64,000 bases of DNA from Diphasiastrum complanatum (Eukaryota; Streptophyta; Lycopodiopsida; Lycopodiales; Lycopodiaceae), in contig CM055109.1 of NCBI GenBank assembly GCA_029204225.1, positions 38,100,991 through 38,164,990 of the forward strand. Direction: 5' to 3'. Shown here piece after piece: positions 22,871 through 33,689 of the stretch. The position numbers were made by a program, and so were the translations under genes. The notes beneath the pieces were generated by a model. The model saw nothing but the letters and a program-made list of their open reading frames with translations, ran no database searches and was not told the origin of the DNA. Position 1 is the stretch's first letter. The number at the start of each line of letters is the position of its first letter.

Positions 22871-23190
22871 TGCAAAACATTGTCCACTAGTTTGATTGTT
22901 TATTTGGTAATTTTGAGGCCAAGATGAAAACTCAATTTAGAGATAGGTTCATATTGTCAATAAAGGCCTAAATAGTGTTTGTATTATTTTTTTCAAGTAG
23001 ATAAATGGATGAGGTCAGATTTAAACCCATTCTAACTGGCTAGATTTGATACATTACATCCAGACTAGAATTTCTAGGTTTTTTAATGACGTACCAAGAA
23101 GTTACCATTGCCAAATGACATTTTAGGAGCTATAAATAGCAATACCTGCATGGAGAACATATCATTGTACTCTCTTTTTATGTGGAGAAT
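22871..23190 (+). repeat. Probable 3' LTR of the decayed copia remnant
   Basis: A TG start (TGCAAAACATTGTCC) follows a purine-rich GAAGAGTGAG right after the pol end, as in the intact element. A TATA candidate TATAAATAG lies at 23131. The right border is unclear, and no matching 5' LTR was found. Confidence 0.5.
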
Positions 23191-23329
23191 TCATCTCTAA
23201 AGTAGGCTGCTGCTGTTGTAAAGAAAGGGATAGGACCTTACTGTAATTTTATGCTTATGATAAGATCTTAGTGATTTACACAATTCTAGCACGCGAAAAA
23301 TGATGATTTCTATCTTGTAGCGAAAATTA

Positions 23330-24078
23330 GATGTGCACCAATTGCCTCGATTTGGGCCATTATTGGATTGTTCTTGAAATTGTTGGAATAATCCATGATA
23401 TGAGTTTCCACCTTTTGATTGGTGTCTTCCACGACCAAATCTGCCAACACGTCCTCTCACTGCAAGAGCTTGATCAAATCCCCTATTGCGATGACTCAAG
23501 TTCTCTTGACGTTGTTCTTCCTGCAAAAGCAATCCACCTAACTCTTCATAGGTTGGAAGATTTTTTCGTGTGGCTATACTTGTCACAAACATTTGATGTG
23601 ACTCACTCAAACTATTCAATGTCAACTGCACGATCTCACAATCCTGTACTCGCTCTCCAACTACTGCTAATTGGTCACGAATCTCTTTGATCTTCAGTAG
23701 GTGATTAGCAACAGTTGCACCATCATCCATTCGCAATGTGTGCAGCTTTGTCTTCAGGAATAGCACTCGAGATGTGTTTGTGGTCTCAAACAATGCCTTC
23801 AACGTATTCCATGCTTCTTTTGGTCCTTCTAAATCCAAAATGTAGGGAATAATTGCATCTCTAATTGATAAGTTGATGACATTTTGTGCTTTCTGTTTTC
23901 TCCTGTCAAATGTCCACTGATCTTCTTCAATCACTGGCCTTGTCTCTTCACTTGTCACGATCTCCCATAGCTCCTTTTCCATCAAAATGTTTTTTAGTTT
24001 GAATTTCCAAACTGCATAGTTGTCGGCTCCTTCCAATTTGCTTGCCTCATTGAGGACACTCTCGGTTAGAGTTGCCAT
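23330..24078 (-). pseudogene. copia gag fragment of a second family
   Basis: The minus-strand frame starts MATLTESVLNEASKLEG and contains a complete-looking UBN2-type gag region: NYAVWKFKLKNILMEKELWE, AWNTLKALFETTNTSR and HLLKIKEIRDQL. A Gly/Arg-rich stretch (RGRVGRFGRGRH) follows. Homology ends around 23330, before the zinc knuckle, and the frame then runs into unrelated DNA to 23197. Protease, integrase, reverse transcriptase and the 3' LTR are absent. The frame itself has no internal stop, so a truncated gag could be made if transcribed. The primer site and LTR at 24914-25186 belong to it. Confidence 0.88.
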
Positions 24079-24150
24079 TACTGAACAGATGAGTCCAGAT
24101 CAAGTAATTTATCACACCACAAAATTGTATATTTTTCTAATTATACACCT

Positions 24151-24375
24151 GATATCGGAATGGAGCACGAAAGTACGACTGCTCAGGATCCTCCTTAACT
24201 TGTGCGCGTGGATCCGATATTGGAGCATGCGATATCGGACTGGAGCGCGGATGTACAACTACTTGAAATTTTCTTTAGCTCGTGTGCTTGGATCTGATAT
24301 CGGTACGGGAGCGCGGATGTACGATTGCTCGGATTTCTCTTCAGCTAGCGCGCTTGGATCCGATATTGGTACGGA
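24151..24375 (-). repeat. Tandem repeat of about 66 bp in the copia leader
   Basis: The word GATAT(C/T)GG recurs at 24151, 24216, 24231, 24296 and 24362, giving a period of 65-66 bp with one extra 15-bp duplication. Each unit also carries GGAGCGCGGATGTAC-like and GCGCGTGGATCC-like words. It lies between the gag start and the primer site, so it is leader sequence. Confidence 0.85.
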
Positions 24376-24913
24376 TATAAAAAAGAGAGAATATAAGAAC
24401 TTTTAGAGAGAATATTCTAGATTCTCTACTTCGGCGCAGCGGCTACGCCGCCTCCTCTTTGCTTAGATTTTGAAACGAGTGATCGTTCAAACAGACAGAT
24501 ATCAGTAATGTGAAAGGTATGAATCCTCAAAGCTCTAAATGGCAGTACTAGACACTATCTGGTGTGATTTGCAGTACCCCAAACAAACAAATGAGAGATT
24601 TCTTGGCACAACTCTTTGACAAATGACACTTCTCACAAAGACTAAAAAAAAATTGTAAAACTTTACCCACTCAACATATTTTCAATCTGTCTGATTCTGC
24701 CCTGGCCTTTCCAATGCCTCCGGGATTGTGTCTTCGTTCCCCACTAATAATTGTGAGTTCCAAAACCTGTAAAATACATCAAGAAGAATTTCTTCCAGCC
24801 GTTTTTTTTTTTTTTGTCTCTCCAAGCTTACACCTCCTGTGAAGGACTTTCTCACTTCGTTGCGAAGCCTATGACAAGCTGTATCCACTGATCAAGCACG
24901 CAAGACTATCGTA

Positions 24914-24925
24914 GCTCTGATACCA
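24914..24925 (-). other. Primer-binding site
   Basis: The minus strand reads TGGTATCAGAGC, the standard plant copia initiator Met primer site, directly after the CA of the LTR. Confidence 0.9.
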
Positions 24926-25186
24926 TGTCAATAATCAGAGATGCAACATCAAGCATTCACCATAAGCAATCACCAAAGAAGCCGGAAGAAGAACACGCAC
25001 TATCAATCTATCACACAACAACATACTGAATGTAAAATGTACATATAAACCCTGAACCCTGATAGAGAGGGAGAACCTAGGAGTAGACTACTAGACTAGC
25101 CAACAGCTAGTTACAGCTAGTAATAAAGTACATCGTAAACAGTAACTAAGAAGTGTAACAATGTAGTTTATCATTGATTTCTAACA
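24926..25186 (-). repeat. copia 5' LTR, 261 bp
   Basis: Read on the minus strand it starts TGTTAGAAATCAATG and ends TGATTATTGACA, followed directly by the primer site. It lies upstream of the gag fragment ending at 24078. The partner 3' LTR is not in the window. Confidence 0.85.
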
Positions 25187-26031
25187 GGAGATTCATGTGC
25201 CCTATATCTATTGGACAGAATACTTGGCTTCTCATACAAGCCACGACTATTTCCATTAAAAGCTATATAAACTAGCAAGATTACCACTTTTTGCATTCTA
25301 CTAACAACCTCTTCTACTTGGCACCCATTCATCATTCGACGTTGCAAAACAAGTAAGCTTTTGCACACTTCCTCTTTCATGCTTGATAATAACTTTTTTT
25401 CACATGCGATTTACCATCACTAAATCATGGAAAATGATAGGTTACTAAAGCGTTGTTGATAGTCGTTGACCTCTTAGCCAATCTCCAGATTGTTTTGATT
25501 TGGTTTTTACATGGCTTGAAGCAATGGCTGTCCAGCATCAAATCGCTACTACCAACCGATTCACACTTTTGAACGCATACATATATGTTGTAGATTGCAT
25601 GTAGGCTACTTGCATAAATTAGTTGATATTTTGATTGTGAATCACATTTGCAAGACATATGAAATAAATGATTGATAGACCTACTATTAGTTGCTGGCTG
25701 TGATTCGCATTTGCAATATGTATGTAATCAACTATCATTATGATCATACTATGTTGTAGGTACATTGATGGACTATCATTCTATACTATTGATAATTGCC
25801 GTTAGACAGGGCTTCCCCAAGAATAAAAAGGCACCTCTTGTACTCATTATTGCATGCTTAATAGAGAGGAGGAGACTCTACCATTTTGGAAACTCAAGCA
25901 TCCTCACTGGGCTATTGCTTCTATTTCTAATATTATTGTGAATGCTTGCTATTTCTTAAAGCTTTTGCATGGTTCATGGTTTGTGAGTTTTTTATTGTTT
26001 TTCCATTAGAATAGTAACAATTGCATATGAG

Positions 26032-26136
<105 letters not shown>

Positions 26137-27142
26137 TTGTGGATCAATTAGGTAGATAGGATTAGTGGGAAGGGGTGAGGTAGTGATAAGATAGGTAAAC
26201 TACCAAATATGTAACTAGTTTTAAGTTAGAGCTCTATCCTAGCGATCTAACCTCTTTTGGATAGCAGGAGGGGCTGCTCACCATCAAGATCTACACACTA
26301 TAGTGGCGGCATTGAAGGGGATAGAGGCTACTAACTTTTCTACTTGTTGTTGGATTGTTTTCGTCATTTTCATGTTTTCTAGTGAGTTACAAGTGGATTT
26401 TAGGGTAATTTAGTGTGGTTTTTTTTTTTTGCTTTTTGTTGGTTGATCTATTGCAAGCTAGCGGAGGAGGTGTTTGGAGGTAGTGGAGGCCTAATGTTCG
26501 GGTTCTTTTCCTCTCTTGGTTAATCAATCTCCTACCAATGTTGAACGCTCCACTCAATCACAAACACTTGCTTAGAACCTGTACTAAGCAGTTAAGCAAC
26601 CTATCACTCCTATTCAAACAAGCGATAGTATTGCTATTCATAACAGACTTCAATTCATCAGCATTTCCACATAAAGTGGAACATGGCAAGCATAATACAA
26701 CAAACTTATTCTAATCATTCAACATCATAACTTCGGCCTGTCATCACAAGCTGTTAAAATCAATGTTGACAGAGGATTGGAAGAAAGTTAAAATCTACCA
26801 AATAGGTACTATTTAGACATCTCGTGACCATGTTTTATGCATAAAACTATTAAATTAGGTACCTTTTCCTTTATATTTATTTGTGTTCACAGCTCGCATA
26901 CAATCCTTTGTGGTCTTTTTGGTACTATTTTAGTGTTGTTTACCAATTGGTGGAATCTAAGCTTTAGTTACTACCAATTTTACAAGATTTGTACTGTTTT
27001 TGTAATGTTTATTGGTACTGTTTTTTCAAGGGAAACAGCAAAACCCGTAATATCAATAAACATCCAAGTTTCACTTATGTCGTGTAACACGATAAGACTT
27101 TTTTAATATAGATCAGTGGTAAGGTTTTAGCAGATTTTGTTA

Positions 27143-27283
<141 letters not shown>

Positions 27284-28173
27284 GACATATATTCATTATC
27301 AGCGTCCATGGTATAGTGGCAGGCAGTCTGTGGGTTATGGGTCCACAAAACTGAATGAAGTGAAAAGAATTCAGAAGAATTATGAGTTTCACTAGTAAAA
27401 TTACAAATTTGCTGGTACAAATTTGGTCTTCTCCACCATCCCAAAATTTTGAGTCCTCGAAGAAATGAACGCTATAAGATCTAAGTTACAACAATAGCTT
27501 TTGGCAAAATGTCAACTTTTTTTATTGATCGATTCTGGCTTTTATACCACTACTATCATATAAAGCTCGACTAATATCACTTTTGCTTTTTATTGCATCG
27601 CAAACTGAGATCCAGTAGAAAAGATACAAATATTTGAAAAATTTGTATATAAAGTGTAAATGTACTTAGGAAAGAGGGGGTGAAAAATAAAACAAATATA
27701 ATGATTAAGAAAATGCACTTACTGTATTCAGTTGTTCGATTGGCAAAGGACGTGTTTGACGTGGATCAAGAGGGGGGTACTTGGCTCGGTCCTTGTTTGG
27801 CTCGGTCTAAATTGATTGATGGTATACGTGCAAGAGATAAAGGGTGAGACGCGTAACTCGTGAGAGGAGAGAGACTTGGAAGGGGGTCTAGGTCGCGAGG
27901 AGCGGGGTGAAGGGCAAGTCGGCCGAATAGGAAGGGCATAGAAAAACGCCCAAATATTCGACTCGGTTGAGAGTTGACGTGAGAGAGATGCTCGGATAAG
28001 AATGCGTGGGAAATGCTCAAAGGATACTCGGCTCGGTCAATACTCGGCACATGATACTCATCTCGGTCAGCGAGGGAGCCAGTGAGGACGCCGGTTTGTG
28101 TGGAACAGAGCGTAGCAACTTTTTAAAATGGTTTGTGTAGGCCTTAGGGTTAGGGCTGGGCATAGGTAGGGTT

Positions 28174-28744
28174 ATATAAAATCCAACACATAAGATACTA
28201 TCCTAAGCATGCCAAGCAAAACAACAACAAAGGGAACGGGTGGTGGATAAACCAGCCCAACCAAACCTAGATCGTACGGATCTAGCCCCCAAGCTATGGA
28301 TCAAGTCATGGAAAGAAAAATCACACTAGCAGCATGTAGCTACCAATCACATGATCAAGCACACACTAGTGAGAGCCCAATAGGTATACTTATACCCTTC
28401 AAGGCCCAATAGGTATACTTATACCAATTACATAATCAAGCATACACTAGCGAGAGCCCAATAGGTATACTTATATCCTCCAAGGCCCATGCACCATAGT
28501 AGTGCACTGTGACACCTCACTATACACCTCTGCAACCTATCTGGGCCACATCATCCAGTTCTTCAATGACTCACTGAAAGATCCATACCAACTCCACCAC
28601 CTTGTGTTTATGCCTACAACCATTAATTATGACCATGTACACATAAGGGCCCCAATTCCCTTATAGTCACAATTTACTTACGGGTTGTTGGTCTACTAAT
28701 CCCTAGCGTGGACACGCTACCCGAGACCAGTCATGGGCATGACA
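28174..28744 (-). repeat. 3' LTR of the chromovirus
   Basis: On the minus strand it starts TGTCATGCCCATGACTGG. It contains an 81-bp tandem duplication whose core CCCAATAGGTATACTTATA occurs at 28376, 28405 and 28457. The inner border is fixed by the polypurine tract; the outer border is fixed by comparison with the other copy. Confidence 0.85.
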
Positions 28745-28772
28745 TTCTTCCCCCCTTATTCAAGTTCTGTCC

Positions 28773-29287
28773 TCAAAACTTAAAACTGGAAAAGTTCTTC
28801 CTTAAGCTTCCTACCTGTTCCCAGGAATCATCATCGTCTGTACACCCCTTCCATCGAACCAAATGCTCGGTAACTATATGATTTCTTAATCGTTTAGTTT
28901 TTGTATCCAAGATCTTTTCGGGTTCAAGTTGAGATACATCTGATGATTCATCCAGCAGGCGCAATTGACCTCCAGATCCAAGATTCTCCTTCACGTAGAC
29001 TCTTCTTGAGTCAGTTTACATGAAATACCGGATGCACTTGAGATCCTTCCGAAAGTTCCAATTGGTATGGATCCGATCTTTTTCAAGATCTGATACGGTC
29101 CTCTATATCTAGGGGACAATTTATAATGCTTGTCGGTACACATTACGCTTGAATCCTTCGGGATTCTCAAATATACCCAATCCCCCACTTGGAAGTCTCT
29201 CGGTGATCTTTTCATATTTGCATAATGTCGGTCCCTATCTTGGGCACACCGGACATTTTCACGTGCAATCCGTAGTATTTCTTGCAT
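28773..29287 (-). pseudogene. Chromovirus integrase C-terminus and chromodomain
   Basis: On the minus strand 28991-29287 gives an integrase C-terminal region with DRHYANMKRSPRDFQVGDWV and LSPRYRGPYQILKKIG. After a frame change, 28773-28994 gives a chromodomain: PEKILDTKTKRLRNH followed by HLVRWKGCTDDDDSWE, with the aromatic tryptophans characteristic of the fold. In chromoviruses this domain is thought to guide insertion to heterochromatin. Its position at the very end of pol, next to the polypurine tract, is as expected. Frame changes make it non-functional. Confidence 0.88.
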
Positions 29288-29299
29288 ATAATGTAGAAA

Positions 29300-29780
29300 A
29301 TCTGCTACTTTTGAGTGTTCTACTGTAGATCAAAATATTGTCCAGAAACACTACTACAAACTTTCCCAAATATGGATTAAATAAATTGTTCATTTTGTTG
29401 GAAAGTTGTTGGAGCATTGGTAAAACCAAAGGGCAAAACTAGAAACTCGTAGTGGCCAAACCTGGTCCTAAAACCGATTTTAGATATATCTTTTGGATAT
29501 ATCCAGATCTGATGGTATCACGTACGTAGATCAATTTTTGTGAAGTATTTAGCTCCATTCAACCGATCTATGAGATCATCCATCCTAGGAAACGGGTATT
29601 TATTTTTTATCGTAAGTTTGTTTAGACCCTTGTAATCTACACATAACCGGAAAACCCCATCTTTCTTACTCTTAAGAAGGACAGGTGCTCCCCATGGAGA
29701 CTTACTTGGTCTGATGTGCCCCATCCTGAGATATTCCTTGATTTGCCTAGCCTCTTCCTCCTCTTCCTTTTGACTAAACC
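29300..29780 (-). pseudogene. Chromovirus reverse transcriptase fragment
   Basis: The minus strand carries [37 protein letters not shown] and KIDLR. After a frame change it carries [12 protein letters not shown] and the active-site block as VVVFLDNILIYS near 29322-29348. Chromoviruses have FLDDILIYS there, so the second catalytic aspartate is now asparagine. Right after this motif the sequence jumps to the integrase C-terminal region, which defines the deletion. Confidence 0.88.
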
Positions 29781-29889
29781 TATACGGTTGTCTGAAGATA
29801 GGATGGTTGTCGCAGGCAAAAGATCTATCTTATGGTCCACCAACCGAGCGGGTGGTAGTCCATAAGGTAGCTATTTCGGAAAAACTTCA

Positions 29890-30362
29890 CTAAATTTTTT
29901 GTTTCAAATCTTGCAGTAGCTGTTGTTCCTGATGCGAATTTCCGGTGTTAAAACATGAAAACACATTCACATCACCAACATCACAATGCATACGAGATTT
30001 TAAAACCAAATGAAAGAGTTCATACTCAGAATCATGAAGTTTCTTTATTAATTCAGTCGAGGAAATCATCGGTGATGGAAGTACATCGGTCTCTCCAGAA
30101 ATAGAGACAATTTGATAAAACTTATTTTTGAATACCAAAGTATGGTTTTTTAAATTATTGTTAATGAATCAGATTTATCGAAAAACCATTCATAACCCAA
30201 AATCACATCAGTCCTGTCTAGATTCATGACATGGAAGTCCAACGACTCGACATGGTCTTGCATCTGGAGCTCTAAATTTGAGACTTTGACATTCCATATC
30301 TCAGTGTCCGACCCTGAGGCACGACAGACCACATAACGGTGATCACTGGCCATGGTGGGCAC
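29890..30362 (-). pseudogene. Chromovirus protease-region fragment
   Basis: The minus strand gives HVMNLDRTDVILGYEWF near 30190, the conserved block downstream of the retropepsin active site in gypsy elements. It is followed in another frame by the linker toward reverse transcriptase. The active-site Asp motif itself was not recognised with certainty around 30365-30430. Confidence 0.65.
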
Positions 30363-30427
30363 TCAAAGCTTTTGCACAAGTTGAGCATTCAAAAAATTGT
30401 GAGTATTACCTGAATCAAATAGTACAT

Positions 30428-31211
30428 TTATGTGCTTCTCACGCGAAACAATTCGTTAGGCTTGAAAGAAAGTGTACTAAACTTGCAAGCACAAGCACAA
30501 TTATTTAACAAATTGACTTCCAATTTACCTGTCGGTAAATCCACCGTCATAAAACTTGATGACTTTGTTTTCCGTTTGGGGCACTGTTTAGCACGGTGCC
30601 CGGGTTTATTGTAGAGAAAACACAAATTGTGCTTCCAGCTCGTCAAAAAACTGCTTCTTCCGCTTATTGGTTGATTTTTTCATTTTGAGTTTCAGGCCCA
30701 TTTAGTCGTGCACATTTTTTTGCGAGGCAACAACGGTGCTATCATAGGCCTTGGCCACACGAATAGCATCTTCCAGTGAATGGAGGATATTCCATTTACA
30801 CTCATTTTGATAGTCGGCTGGCAATCCAGAAATGAACTGGCACTGTGCCAACTTACGATCAAATAGCGGCACCTTGGCCAAAGAATTCAAGAACTCTTGG
30901 ACAAAAACGTCCAGTTCTCGGTTGCCCATTTTGCAGTTAATGTAACGGATATACAACTCAGAGTCGTCTATCGTGACAAAAGCTTTACGAAATTTTGTTA
31001 GGAATCCAACCCAAGTCACCGATTTCGTGGAAAGTTCCCTCCACCATGAGGAGGCTTTGCCTTCCAGAAACAATAGAACCGAGGATATCCGCTTATCCTT
31101 TGGGACATTGTGCAAGCTAAAATAGCTTGACCAACAATTAACCCAGTCCTCAACAATTTCCGGACGCTTGAATTTTTTATCGTCGAAAAAAACTTTCGGT
31201 TGGTAGCCCAA
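30428..31211 (-). pseudogene. Chromovirus gag with zinc knuckle
   Basis: The minus-strand frame 30702-31211 (169 residues) shows a gypsy gag region: EDWVNCWSSYFSLHNVPKD, ASSWWRELS, and FISGLPADYQNECKWN. Downstream near 30600 in another frame is CFLYNKPGHRAKQC, a zinc knuckle whose second cysteine is tyrosine, so zinc binding is probably lost. Upstream (31212-32246) is leader without a clear domain. Confidence 0.85.
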
Positions 31212-32246
31212 ATTAGTTGAGGTGATAGCTTGTAATTGGTTAAAGAGGTTCTACATTTGGTTATCGTGTTGCTTATTACTCTGGTGAAGTTCCAGTACCG
31301 CTTTGCCCAAAGTGTGCAATAATTTACTAGCATCGAGGGCCTCATCATTGTCTGGTGATGCCGGTTGGATTTCCGTGTCATCACTGTCTAGTGATGCCAG
31401 ACAATTTTCATGTCCCCCACCACCGGAACATCATCTTTTTTTATTGCAGGTAAAATTGAAAAATTTAAAAATTTCGTTCAATTTAATTCCAATACAGGTA
31501 GGTATAATGATCGTTAATAAGACAATTTATAAAAAAAACACAGTTTTTTAATAGACCAATGTGCTTATTAAATTATACCAAAGAATTCCGATTTTAAGCA
31601 ACTAAAAACGGAATATAACCATATAATGCCATCAACTAATTAACTCAATTACACAAGCCATTGCATTTCTACTGCATTCTTATTCACGTAACCCAATATG
31701 AGTTAGAAACACCCACTGGAAAATAATAAAAAACATAATTGCGGAGAAAAAACACTTATTAATCACCTGTAACTCCATAAGAATCCGCCATGTAAACCTG
31801 TAAATTGCCACCAACACTCACAGCCAAGTGATTAGTGCATTTTTGCCTCTATTCTTACCTTTCCCACCGATTTAGAAACAAAATCGGTTTCATAGAAAGC
31901 AATAGACAACAACCAAATTCACCTAAACCACTATTAACAAGAACAAGAAGCTTGAAAAGGAAAAAAATTCCAGCATACACCCATAAGAAGTTGTTGCTTC
32001 ACCAAAGTGCCAACAACAAAGTAATCGGCAACAATGGGACTAAAAACAGAATTTCTTCCAATTCGAAATGCTTGAAAATCAAACCGAATGTGCTCCTGGG
32101 AGTGCACTTACCACACAAACGATTGCACTTCGAAAAAGTGATTCAACGGGAAGAATAATCTCCACCACTTGTTGCTTACTCCACCGAAATCTTGAGAAAA
32201 CGTCGAGATTCACCCCAGCACTTTCAATGGCAAAAACCTGCTTAGA

Positions 32247-32261
32247 ATGGCTCCGATACCA
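32247..32261 (-). other. Primer-binding site of the chromovirus
   Basis: The minus strand reads TGGTATCGGAGCCATT, an initiator Met-type primer site, next to the LTR piece at 32262. The LTR end here is AT rather than the usual CA. Confidence 0.75.
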
Positions 32262-32402
32262 ATATAAAATCCAACACACAGGATACTATCCTAAGCATGC
32301 CAAGCAAAACAACAACAAAGGGAACAGATAAACCAGCCCAACCAAACCTAGATCGTACGGATCTAGCCCCCAAGCTATGAATCAATCACAGTCATGGAAA
32401 GA
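32262..32402 (-). repeat. Truncated 5' LTR of the chromovirus
   Basis: About 140 bp match 28174-28315 with one 8-bp insertion. The match ends abruptly at GTCATGGAAAGA, after which the DNA is unrelated. Confidence 0.8.
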
Positions 32403-33689
32403 GGTGTCTCACGACAAAAACGTCTTGAAGGGAATCAAGACTGATGTATTGCTGTAAAAAAATATGACCAGCTTCAATGATTGCATCTGATATCTCAGAA
32501 GATTTATTTTTTAGCTTCTCACAAAATTTGGGATCTAGCTCTTCCAGCTCTTTGGAAGAAAAAGGTTAAAATAATGGTCGAGCAGATCTATCTTATTGGC
32601 TAAATAAGACTCATATTGATTATAATGATCAGAGTAAAAAAAAATCTGGCTAGGATCATATGGAACTAAGAAAAACATTATGTACTTTTAGGGCTTTGGA
32701 TACAATATCTACATATTGGCCCATAATCTTCCCAAGCTCCTCTTAGATTATCTCATATTTAAAAAAAGAAACCTTCTAAGGAGCCTGATGGGCAACAAGA
32801 GGAGGAGAAAGGGATTTGAAATTTTTCTCAGAGTCAAAAGGCCATTAATGGTCAACACAATGCGGGGATGCTTAGTAGGAATAATTCTAGGAAGGGTAGA
32901 AGCAACTGGCCTGAAAGATCCTGATTTACTAGGTTGAGGCTGCTTTATTTTCCTCAAGATCCTATCACTATGTCACATCCCACATTCTCTTCAATAACTC
33001 ATCTAGTTACATGGATATGCAATGGGCATACTGGATTACTAGGATATTAAGAGAGATCGTTGACTTAGATAAGCTCTCAAAAACTTCTATGAAGGTTCTG
33101 TTTGATTTTGACCATTTTTTTATTGAAGGAAACACACAACTTTCAACAAAAACATTAGTATATCTCTTAACCTACACACAACCTTCGCAAGTCCTCCCGA
33201 ATATTTCTCATATAATTTTCTAGCATCAATAAAGTCTGTGAAGATTAATTTTGTAGAAATACCCATTTTATGTAGACAGAACCCTCACCAAGTTGAAAAA
33301 TTGTTTTGGTATTGCATATGAACCCTTGTCGAACCTATTAGATTTGTATTTCAATATTTTTCATCTCCAGTCAGTCTTGCAAAGATTCTTTTGATCATAA
33401 GCATCAACAAATTTCAAAAGAAACTTGACAAGAAGTACTATTTATTGGACCTTCACATAAGTAACCTTTGTAGGGTTCACTAATGAGTTCATAATAGTTT
33501 CAATCATTCACTAAAAAAGTTGTGAGAGTTACTAAGCTATAGAAGGGACATTATCATCAAATTTTTGCCATTTATAGAGTATAGATCTAGATGATCCAAT
33601 TATCAATCTAAAAAATCATCTTGACATAACTTTCTAGATTGATGAATGAAACTTAGATGATGTAAGACTTTAGGCCTCTCTGAATCCTC
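32403..33689. other. Unrecognised DNA with decayed coding texture
   Basis: On the minus strand at 32430-32690 two frames give coherent peptide-like text (DHYNQYESYLANKIDLLDHY, then after a shift SDAIIEAGHIFLQQYISLDS). I do not recognise the family. The rest shows no domain. Confidence 0.35.

Larger units (their letters stand above)
28174..32402 (-). mobile_element. Chromovirus (Ty3/gypsy) element, deleted and truncated
   Basis: This is a minus-strand element with a 571-bp 3' LTR at 28174-28744, a polypurine tract at 28745-28758, and a decayed gag-pol with chromodomain. A primer site lies at about 32247-32261, and only about 140 bp of the 5' LTR remain at 32262-32402. The two LTR pieces share ATATAAAATCCAACACA and a long following stretch, with small indels. 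RNase H and the integrase core are missing because of a deletion near 29300. The element is inactive. Confidence 0.9.
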
